From SXXK01 sp046074645 (GTDB lineage Bacteria > Planctomycetota > Planctomycetia > Planctomycetales > Planctomycetaceae), in the NCBI GenBank assembly GCA_046074645.1, contig JBJTOP010000008.1, forward strand, positions 6,095 to 70,094: a stretch of 64,000 bases of DNA. Reading direction: 5' to 3'. The notes beneath the pieces were generated by a model. The model worked only from the letters and a program-made list of their open reading frames with translations, had not been told where the DNA came from and made no database searches. Within the stretch, counting starts at the first letter, position 1, and every line of letters starts with the position of its first letter. Made by a program: the position numbers and the translations under genes. Below, piece after piece: positions 34,866 to 41,658 of the stretch.

Positions 34866-34868
34866 TTG
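34848..34868. repeat. REP-like palindrome at the broken end of the DUF1559 remnant
   Basis: AAAAGGTGC, spacer ATG, then GCACCTTTT: a perfect 9-bp inverted repeat. It shares the GGTGC-ATG-GCACC core with copies near 63700 and with the degenerate one beside the RAYT gene at 15713. The coding similarity to DUF1559 begins right after it. Confidence 0.8.
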
Positions 34869-35348
34869 AGCGGAAGTGGCTTTGTGAAAGGTGTTTACGG
34901 TGATCCTGATGTGTTTTGCTGCGGGCTGTGTGCTTCCGGCAGTTACAACGTGATTACCTACACCTATGGTGGAGCACCGGGACTCGACACAACACAGATG
35001 TTCTCTGCGACAAATCAGGTTCCAGGTACCTTTGGCGGCAATGTGAGCGCCCCGAATCGCTGGGCTGACCCGGATAACAGCAGCGGAGTGTCTGGTCCGC
35101 CGAACATGACGGCCACAAACGCAAAGAACATCATCAACAACAACAACAACCCGAAAGGCGGACCTGCCGATTGCCCATGGAATGTCAATAACTGCGGTCC
35201 AAACGACGAACCATTCAGTCTGCACACCGGTGGTTGTCAGGCAGTCCTCGCCGATGGATCCGTGCGGTTCCTTTCAGAGAATCTGGACAGGCAGATTATT
35301 CGTCGCATCTGTAATCCGGGCGACGGCGAAGTCGTCGGTGAATTCTGA
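34866..35348 (+). pseudogene. 5'-truncated DUF1559 (planctomycete pilin-like) gene remnant
   Basis: Only the C-terminal ~155 residues of a DUF1559 protein remain. The family hallmark is intact: His, nine residues, then Asp-Gly, in HTGGCQAVLADGSVRFL near the end, followed by EVVGEF as the usual last residues. Complete members are about 300-350 residues and start with a type IV prepilin-like signal and methylated Phe helix; both are missing, and the only in-frame start is a TTG without a ribosome-binding site. The reading frame meets the GGTGC palindrome at its 5' edge, so a rearrangement there probably removed the front. A good terminator still follows. Likely not expressed as a functional protein. 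Confidence 0.75.
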
Positions 35349-35384
35349 AATCCAGCGCCGTTTCAGCAGAAACAGCATTCAACC

Positions 35385-35411
35385 GTCGCGGCCTGCAACC
35401 GCGACTTTTTT
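35385..35411 (+). terminator. Intrinsic terminator after the DUF1559 remnant
   Basis: A 7-bp stem GTCGCGG/CCGCGAC (35385-35391 and 35399-35405) with a 7-base loop is followed by six T residues. It belongs to the original DUF1559 gene on the + strand. Confidence 0.8.
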
Positions 35412-35432
35412 CTGCGCCACCCCCTGAAAACG

Positions 35433-35469
35433 AACAGAGGTCCTGGCAGGCACTGCCGGGACCTCTGTT
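35433..35469 (-). terminator. Strong hairpin terminator of the peroxiredoxin gene
   Basis: AACAGAGGTCC (35433-35443) pairs perfectly with GGACCTCTGTT (35459-35469), with an additional inner TGGCA/TGCC stem. Read on the minus strand it is followed by CGTTTTC. It lies directly after the peroxiredoxin stop and faces the + strand terminator. Confidence 0.75.
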
Positions 35470-35497
35470 GGCATTTGATTCTTTGTTGAGCGAGCGA

Positions 35498-36046
35498 TCA
35501 GTTCAGCGTCTGCTGGCCGGGTTTCCAGTTGCAGGGGCAGAGTTTGTCTGTCTGGAGGGCATCGAGCACCCGCAGGACTTCGTCCACGTTGCGGCCCACT
35601 CCCAGATCGTGAACGGCCAGCCATCGCAGGACACCCTGAGGATCAATCAGGTAGACACCGCGGTAGGCAATGCCCTTGCTGCAGTCGAGGACATCATAGG
35701 CCGCAGACAGCTGATGGCTGGTGTCGCCGATCATCAGGTGTTTGAGAGCACCCAGTTCTTTGTGGGAATCGCACCAGCCTTTGTGAGAGAATACGCTGTC
35801 GGTGCTGGCGGTGAGCACAACCGTGCTGCGATCTGAGAACTCACCGAGAGCCTTATCGAAAGCGATGATTTCGGTTGGACACACAAAGGTGAAGTCCAGC
35901 GGATAGAAGTACAGGCAAACCCATTTGCCGTGGTAATCGGACAGCTTCAGATTCTGAAACTGACCATCCGTGTTGTCCTTTGTCCGATCATACGCCTGCA
36001 GTGCCAGTTCGGCTCCCGGAGCAGGTTGACCGATGCGAATGCCCAT
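35498..36046 (-). CDS. 2-Cys peroxiredoxin (AhpC/TSA family)
   Basis: Reduces hydrogen peroxide and organic peroxides using a thiol donor. The peroxidatic Cys is in the PxxxT/SxxC-type motif of YPLDFTFVCPTE (Cys ~56 from this start); the resolving Cys is in the C-terminal LCPCNWKPG segment, so this is a typical two-cysteine enzyme close to the AhpC/Prx1 group. The 182-residue length is normal. The ATG at 36046 has AAGG 8 bases upstream and begins MGIRIGQPAPGAEL; an upstream extension of 37 codons lacks similarity. It is single and followed by a hairpin terminator. A thioredoxin-like reductant would be needed; none adjacent. Confidence 0.93.
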   Translation of the reverse strand: MGIRIGQPAPGAELALQAYDRTKDNTDGQFQNLKLSDYHGKWVCLYFYPLDFTFVCPTEIIAFDKALGEFSDRSTVVLTASTDSVFSHKGWCDSHKELGALKHLMIGDTSHQLSAAYDVLDCSKGIAYRGVYLIDPQGVLRWLAVHDLGVGRNVDEVLRVLDALQTDKLCPCNWKPGQQTLN

Positions 36047-36211
36047 CGTTTTTGCCTTCTGAAGGAAAAAAAACACATCGAGCCACCCGTCGCAAACAGT
36101 GCGACTGCTGGACTCGCTTGCCAGGCTGGAGTATAGGCGGGCAGGGCTGATGTTCAACGGCGTTCGGGGAGACGGGATTGAAACGCCTGGAATTTCGGGA
36201 CTGCAGGATTT

Positions 36212-37308
36212 CTACCAGTGCTCAACCGGTCCGTTTGGCACTTTGAGCAGTGCCGTTGGAATCGGGCGGATCCGCTCCCCATGTCGCTCCCGGATCGCCC
36301 CCACCAACTCCGCAAACTCGTCTGCCGACTCAAACCTTCTCAGTCGATCTTCCAGATCTTCGGGAATCCCCAGCCTTGCCCCGTACCAGGCGACGAACTT
36401 CCGAAACAACACACACGCCCGCTCGTGGTGCTGTTCTCGCATCAATTCAAAATGCTGCCGCAGAAATTCCACCTGCTCGTCAGCAGCAGGCTGCAGCTCC
36501 TCTTTTCCCCAAACTCTCTGCCTGAGTCTCCGGAAGATCCATGGATCGAGCATTGCACCGCGTCCGATCGCCACTGCGGCGCAGCCGGTCTCACGGATCA
36601 TTGCGAACGCATCTTCGGGTGTTCTGACATCGCCGTTTGCGATCACCGGCATCGACCTGACCGCCGCCACTACGGCGCGAATACCGTCTCGATTGACACT
36701 TCCGTGGAACCCCTGAGCACGCGTGCGGCCGTGAATGGTGACTGCCGCCACTCCCGCGGCCTCGAAGGCTGCCGCAAGAACCGGAGCGGTCAGGTTGTTG
36801 GCATCCCACCCGAGTCGCATTTTTACGGTCACCGGCAAGCTCACCGCGGTGATGACGGCCTCCACCATGTGCACCGCCCCGTCACATTGCACATCAGCCT
36901 CGCGCCACCACCCGAACCGTTCACCTTTGCCATCGGACATCCCATATTGATATCGATGCCCTCGTAGCCGTGTTCCTGCAGCCAGATGGCGGCACGCACC
37001 AGATCGGGAGTACTCCCGCTGAAAATCTGCACTGACAATGGCCGATCCTCGGCGGAGGTCGCCACCAGTTCCAGAGACCGCGGACGCTGTGAGCACAGCA
37101 TGGTTGCCTGAACCAGATCCGTGGTTGCCAGTCCCAGCCCGCCCAGCCGCCGCAGGACTGTTCGAAAGGCCAGATGGGTGTAGCCAGCGAGCGGCGCGAG
37201 GAAGAACCGCGAGGAAAATTCCCGGGGGCCGATCCGCAGCGGAGTTCGGCAGAACTGCTCAATCGGATCCGCGGTTTCGTTCACGCTTGTCACCTCTGTC
37301 GCCTTCAT
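36212..37308 (-). pseudogene. dus: tRNA-dihydrouridine synthase with a frameshift
   Basis: Two overlapping frames together form one Dus protein. The first (from the ATG at 37308) gives the N-terminus: FFLAPLAGYTHLAFR, DINMGCPMAKVNGSGGG. The second continues with LPVTVKMRLGW, AAVTIHGRTRAQGF (substrate region), MPVIANGDVRTPEDA, and AVAIGRGAMLDPWIF to the normal C-terminus. Dus enzymes reduce uridine to dihydrouridine in tRNA using FMN. The break lies at a run of four C (+ strand 36877-36880); one more base there would join the frames with perfect alignment to the family, so this is either a recent inactivating indel or a homopolymer sequencing error. The ATG overlaps the udk stop (ATGA), so the two genes are coupled. 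Confidence 0.85.
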
Positions 37309-37934
37309 CGACGCTCCTGCAGCCATGCACACAATTTCGCCGTCAGCAATTCCACCGCGACTGGATTGTCTTCGCTCCATGGAATCCAGATGTCCGCATA
37401 GCGACGGCTGGGTTGCACATGCTCTTCGTGCATCGGTCGCACCGACCGCTGATACTGCTCGGCAACGGATTCCAGCGAACGACCACGTTCCCGGATATCT
37501 CGGAGTGTGCGGCGAAGCAGGCGGAGATCGGCAGGAGTGTCCACAAAGACCTTCAGATCAAGCCTTGTTCGAATTTCGGCGATTGCCAGCAGCAGGATAC
37601 CTTCCAGCAGCAGGATTCGTCGCGGTTGCAGATGTTCGGTGGCGGATTTTCGACGATGCGTTGCGAAGTCATAGATCGGCCGCTGCACCGACTCTCCCCG
37701 CCGCAGACTGTCCAGCTGCGAAACAAACAGAGCATTGTCCAGAGACTCGGGATGATCCCAGTTGCCAGTGCCGTCCGGAAACTTTGGCAGGCAGTTGAGG
37801 TCATGGTAGTACCAGTCGTGACAGACGTGTGTGATATGAGCACCCGCGGGTCCCCGCAACAGTCGCTCCACGATCGTCGATTTCCCGGAACCACTCCCGC
37901 CAGCGATTCCCAGAAGCAGTATTGGCCCCGTCAT
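37305..37934 (-). CDS. udk: Uridine kinase
   Basis: Phosphorylates uridine and cytidine with ATP or GTP in pyrimidine salvage. The P-loop GGSGSGKST lies at residues 12-20. The family blocks that follow are HDWYYHDL (Asp for the nucleoside), NWDHPESLDNALF, YDFATHRRK and the LLLEGILLL strand. The 209-residue length is normal. The stop codon overlaps the start of the dus gene (ATGA), indicating coupled translation. It is divergent from a small lipoprotein gene across a 356-base region. With the purine phosphorylase at 47190, it shows that nucleoside salvage is present. Confidence 0.95.
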   Translation of the reverse strand: MTGPILLLGIAGGSGSGKSTIVERLLRGPAGAHITHVCHDWYYHDLNCLPKFPDGTGNWDHPESLDNALFVSQLDSLRRGESVQRPIYDFATHRRKSATEHLQPRRILLLEGILLLAIAEIRTRLDLKVFVDTPADLRLLRRTLRDIRERGRSLESVAEQYQRSVRPMHEEHVQPSRRYADIWIPWSEDNPVAVELLTAKLCAWLQERR

Positions 37935-38290
37935 TCTTGACTCCCAAATGCAAACGCCGCGGGAAAGACCCTTCCTGCAATGGCTGCCAGTTCCGGCAGT
38001 TTATCGGGCTGTTGCAGTCAATTGAAACGTGGCCTGCAATGCAGCTTGAGCTGCCTCAACGGAAAAAGGAAAACCATTCGTCGATTTTTCAGGGAGAATT
38101 CATATTTCCATCCATCAACGAAATTTACAATAACTGCTTCTGCCAGCAGGAATTCGGAGGTGCGCTTTGCAGATCGCTTTCCAGCTCACCCAAAAGCCCG
38201 GCAAAACCACTACCCACCGAAACGTCTGTTGCATTCCGGCAGATTTTGCTGATATCCTCAGCACTGCCTGACAACGGCGTGGAGGATGGC
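37935..38290. other. Divergent intergenic region between udk and a lipoprotein gene
   Basis: 356 bases that should contain promoters for udk (minus) and the small lipoprotein (plus). TACAAT at 38126-38131 resembles a -10 box but has no matching -35. An open frame crosses it continuously into the lipoprotein, but its upstream part has no signal, domain or ribosome-binding site, so it was not called. Confidence 0.5.
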
Positions 38291-38656
38291 ATGAGAGAGT
38301 ATTTCAACGGGCAACCGATTCAACGGCCGGAAATCCGGGCAAAATATGCTCGATTGCCGCTGCTGTTGCTGCTTTGCGCTCTGCCAGGCTGTCTCAACCC
38401 CGCGTTCACTCGGCTTCCCACCTGGCAAGTCTGGTCCCGCTCCGCAGAAACTCAGGCCTTTGAGCAGCATTATCCGTTTCCCGATCCCGACACAGGCCCA
38501 TCAACCGAAGGCAACCCTCGCGACTTTGACCGGCCACGAACGGCCGTTCGCAGGGCCGCCGAGCAGCGAGTATTCCAGGGAATTCCCGCCGGACCGGAAT
38601 CCAAACCTCAGTCCAGCAGTCCACGACGAGGCAACCGCTGGAAATCATCGCTGTAG
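38291..38656 (+). CDS. Small lipoprotein
   Basis: A 122-residue gene whose start is set by GGAGG five bases before the ATG at 38291. The N-terminus has a positive region, a hydrophobic core LPLLLLLCALPGC and a lipobox ending in Cys37 (ALPGC). The mature part is short, Pro/Arg-rich and without recognised domain. A much longer open frame extends upstream to 37922, but only this start gives an export signal. It precedes the coiled-coil membrane gene by 57 bases, probably on one transcript. Confidence 0.75.
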   Translation: MREYFNGQPIQRPEIRAKYARLPLLLLLCALPGCLNPAFTRLPTWQVWSRSAETQAFEQHYPFPDPDTGPSTEGNPRDFDRPRTAVRRAAEQRVFQGIPAGPESKPQSSSPRRGNRWKSSL

Positions 38657-38713
38657 ACCACGACCAGCGGCCTGCAGCCTTTCAGGTTTTCACACTTCGC
38701 AAGTCCTTCACCA

Positions 38714-40174
38714 ATGCAACCTTCGCTGCCCGTTCTGCTGAAGCCATTTCATCGCCGGCTCCGGCTGCAGCAAGTCTGGACGGACGCATCGGCAGGACTG
38801 TTTGCCGGAGCTGTCGCGGGGGTGCTGTGTGCCGCGGTTCTTTGGGCTGGCGGCATTCGGCTGGCAGTGTACTGGCCTGCGTTATTCGTGTTTATCGGAA
38901 CTGTGCTGGGAAGCCTCAAAAGTCTTTTTCGCCGTCAGACGCTGAGCGGTACGGCAGTGTGGCTTGACGCGGTCTGTCGATTGCACGACGGGACATCGAC
39001 GGCACTCCAGTTCAGCGGCCTGAAGGAGCGGACACCCGTACAGGCGTTGCAGCTGCAACTGGCCTGCGATCACTTGCTGGGACTTGATTCACGTCGCCTG
39101 ATTCCACTCGATACTCCTCTGCTCTGGAAGCAGGGACTCATTGCTGCCGCCGCTGCGATGTGGCTTGCCATCATCGGGCCGCAGCTGCGTCCCGATGATC
39201 CCTCCCCACAGCTCGACGCAGCAGTAACGGCGGCGACGGCTCAGGCCCTGCAGCAGGAACTGCGACAGCTGCAGCAGGACCAGCCTGCAGACAAAAGCCT
39301 GCAGGACGCGCTCGAAGCCATGAACCAGACTCTGACAGAGCTCGCTGAAGCCCCTGGAACACCTCGCGAAGCATTTGCAAAACTCTCTCAACTGGAGAGT
39401 TCCTTACAGCAGATGCAGCAACAGCTGCGAAATCCCGCTTCTGCCAAAGCACTGGCCGACATTGGCGAGGCCATGCAGCTTTCAGAGGACATGCAGCCAG
39501 CAGGGAGGGCGTTGTCCGAAGGCGATTTGCAGAAGGCAGAAGCCGAATTGCAGAAAATGAATCTGCCGAACGCCGACAGGCAAACTCGCCGCGCTGTCGC
39601 GGAACAGCTCAGAAAGGTTCAGCAGCAGGCGGAGCAGTCGGGCAGGGCGGATCAGGCGGGCAAGGCTGCCGGGCAGATGGCAGAGGGGCTCGAGAGCGGC
39701 AGCCAGCAGTCGTTTCGGGACGGCGCACAGGATCTGGCGGCGGAAGCGCGTCGCCAGGCCGGCCAGAAAAAGCTCTCAGAAATGCTTCAGCAGCAATCTG
39801 AAAGCCTTGCTCAGCTTCGAGCGGATCTGGAAAGCGAGGCCGGTAATATTGCACAGGGCCAGGGCAAAGGTGGTCGCAGGGCCGGCAAAGGCTCCTCCGG
39901 AGATCCTCGCGGGGACGTTTCCGGCAAAGCTGCGGCCGCGCAGGAGCTGCGGCTGAAAGGCGAAAACTCCGGCCAGGGTGATTCAGAAACAGAAATGCTG
40001 GCGGGTGAACGTGAGGAACAACCGGCCGAACGCGAGTATCGAGCCAATCTGCAACGCTACGAGTCGCTGCAGGAATCCAGCCTCGATTCTGAACCCGTAC
40101 CCGCTGGTCAGAAACAGCTCATTCGCCGTTACTTCCAGCTGATTCGCCCTCGTGAAACATCCAGTCCCAACTAG
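38714..40174 (+). CDS. Membrane protein with glutamine-rich coiled coil
   Basis: 486 residues. Two hydrophobic helices at ~26-47 and ~50-68, then a short charged segment, a third helix at ~141-156, then ~320 residues of helical, Gln/Ala/Glu/Arg-rich coiled coil with heptad spacing (QALQQELRQLQQDQPADKS and similar). The layout (two helices, a segment reading TAVWLDAVCRLHDGTSTAL, a third helix, coiled coil) closely parallels the much larger protein coded at 4361-8368, suggesting shared ancestry at the N-terminus. No catalytic motif. It follows the small lipoprotein gene and runs toward the convergent DUF1501 gene, 5 bases away. Function unknown. Confidence 0.8.
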   Translation: MQPSLPVLLKPFHRRLRLQQVWTDASAGLFAGAVAGVLCAAVLWAGGIRLAVYWPALFVFIGTVLGSLKSLFRRQTLSGTAVWLDAVCRLHDGTSTALQFSGLKERTPVQALQLQLACDHLLGLDSRRLIPLDTPLLWKQGLIAAAAAMWLAIIGPQLRPDDPSPQLDAAVTAATAQALQQELRQLQQDQPADKSLQDALEAMNQTLTELAEAPGTPREAFAKLSQLESSLQQMQQQLRNPASAKALADIGEAMQLSEDMQPAGRALSEGDLQKAEAELQKMNLPNADRQTRRAVAEQLRKVQQQAEQSGRADQAGKAAGQMAEGLESGSQQSFRDGAQDLAAEARRQAGQKKLSEMLQQQSESLAQLRADLESEAGNIAQGQGKGGRRAGKGSSGDPRGDVSGKAAAAQELRLKGENSGQGDSETEMLAGEREEQPAEREYRANLQRYESLQESSLDSEPVPAGQKQLIRRYFQLIRPRETSSPN

Positions 40175-40179
40175 ATGGC

Positions 40180-41658
40180 TCAGTGTACGCCGGCTTCCTG
40201 AACTTGCCAGTCAGTTGTGGACTTTGCGACAAGTTCAGAGATGACGCGGGCTTCGCCGACGCCGGTGAGTTTTTCGCGGAGTCCGGCGCGTTCGACGTAG
40301 ATGTCTTCGGGCGCGAGGCCAAGCAGATGAAGCAGGGTTGCGTGGAAGTCGGGGATGCTCACCTTATTCTCTACTGCGGCAAAGCCCAGCTCGTCGGTGG
40401 AACCGAAGATGGTGCCGGGACGGATCCCGCCGCCGGCAAGCCAGGCGACCATGGCATTCTTGTTGTGGTCTCGTCCGGAATTGGCGGGGTTGCGGTCCGG
40501 GGTCAGTTGTGAGATGGGGAGGCGTCCCATTTCGCCGCCCCAGACGACAAGAGTCTGCTGCAGCAGACCCCTCTGTTTCAGGTCGTCAAGAAGTGCGGCA
40601 ATCGGCTGATCTGTGCGATCACAGGCTGCGCGCAGGGCGGAGCCGATGCCGGAGTGGTTGTCCCAGATCTGCCCATTGATGAACAGCTGGACGAAGCGAA
40701 CTCCGCGTTCGACAAGTCGGCGTGCGATCAGGCAGCGACGGCCGTAGGAGTCGGTTGGGTCACGGCCGATGCCATATCGTTCAAGGGTGGCCTGAGTCTC
40801 CTGGTTCAGATCGAGAGCGTCGGTGGCGGCCAGCTGCATTCGGGCGGCGAGTTCCCAGGCCTGAATTCGAGCTTCCAGGCGACTATGTCCGGGATGCTGT
40901 TGCTGGTGAATGCGATCCAGCCGGCGAATCAGGCTGCGTTCGGCGGATGTAACGCGGGGTGGTTCAGTGAAGTCCGGGCCAAGATTCAGCACAGGAGCAC
41001 CGGAGGCGCGGAAGCGAGTGCCCTGACAGGAGGCTGGCAGAAATCCGGCCGACCAGTTATCGACGCCGTTAACGGGAAGACCGAGCGGGTCTTCGAGGAC
41101 GACGTAGCCGGGCAGGTTGTTGTTTTCACTCCCAAGCCCCCACGTAATCCATGCGCCCAGCGACGGTCGACCGATGAATTCGCTGCCGCTGTGATACTTA
41201 TAGAGTGCAGGTTCATGTGTGAGGTTGGTGGTGTGCAGGGAACGGACGAGTGCGACGTTGTCAACGTGTCGGGTGAAGTGCGGCAGCAGCTCGGAAACCC
41301 ACATACCACAGCCGCCATGCTGCCGAAAGCGAAACGGGCTGCCCATGAGCGCACCGGCAGCATCTGGAAACTCCACTTCTCCGGCAATCCGTGTGAAATG
41401 TTCTTCGCCATGTCGGCGGCTGAGTTCCGGTTTGGGGTCGAACAGGTCCATCTGGCTGGGGCCACCATTCATGAACAGGTGAATGACACTGGTGGCGGCA
41501 GGCGGGCTGGTGGGCCGCATGGGGCGACCGGGACTGTCCTCACCGCGGGCCACAGCGAGCATGGCAGTGGCAGTGAGTCCCTGAGAGATGCTGCTGAGCC
41601 AGCTGCGGCGGGATGTCTGCATGGTGTTCTGCACAGCGTTTTGCATGGCTGATGTCAT
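40180..41658 (-). CDS. DUF1501 exported protein, coupled to PSD1 cytochrome c gene
   Basis: Starts at an ATG (41658) overlapping the stop of the PSD1 gene as ATGA, so the two are translated together; this pairing is the classic planctomycete arrangement. A TSRRSWLSSISQG twin-arginine-like motif precedes a short hydrophobic segment. Landmarks: SVIHLFMNGGPSQMDLFDPKP, ARRLVERGVRFVQLFING, and TLVVWGGEMGRLPISQL before GRDHNKNAMVAWL. The metal-site histidine/aspartate region is intact. The pair is thought to act in the periplasm on complex organic matter, but no substrate is proven. Confidence 0.93.
   Translation of the reverse strand: MTSAMQNAVQNTMQTSRRSWLSSISQGLTATAMLAVARGEDSPGRPMRPTSPPAATSVIHLFMNGGPSQMDLFDPKPELSRRHGEEHFTRIAGEVEFPDAAGALMGSPFRFRQHGGCGMWVSELLPHFTRHVDNVALVRSLHTTNLTHEPALYKYHSGSEFIGRPSLGAWITWGLGSENNNLPGYVVLEDPLGLPVNGVDNWSAGFLPASCQGTRFRASGAPVLNLGPDFTEPPRVTSAERSLIRRLDRIHQQQHPGHSRLEARIQAWELAARMQLAATDALDLNQETQATLERYGIGRDPTDSYGRRCLIARRLVERGVRFVQLFINGQIWDNHSGIGSALRAACDRTDQPIAALLDDLKQRGLLQQTLVVWGGEMGRLPISQLTPDRNPANSGRDHNKNAMVAWLAGGGIRPGTIFGSTDELGFAAVENKVSIPDFHATLLHLLGLAPEDIYVERAGLREKLTGVGEARVISELVAKSTTDWQVQEAGVH

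Noticed and set aside
36877..36880. Programmed -1 frameshift in dus
   Set aside because: No slippery heptamer or downstream structure of the known kind was seen; a single-base indel explains the break better.
37922..38290. Upstream extension of the small lipoprotein (to 244 residues)
   Set aside because: The signal peptide and GGAGG ribosome-binding site are only at 38291; the upstream part overlaps the udk start and has no domain.
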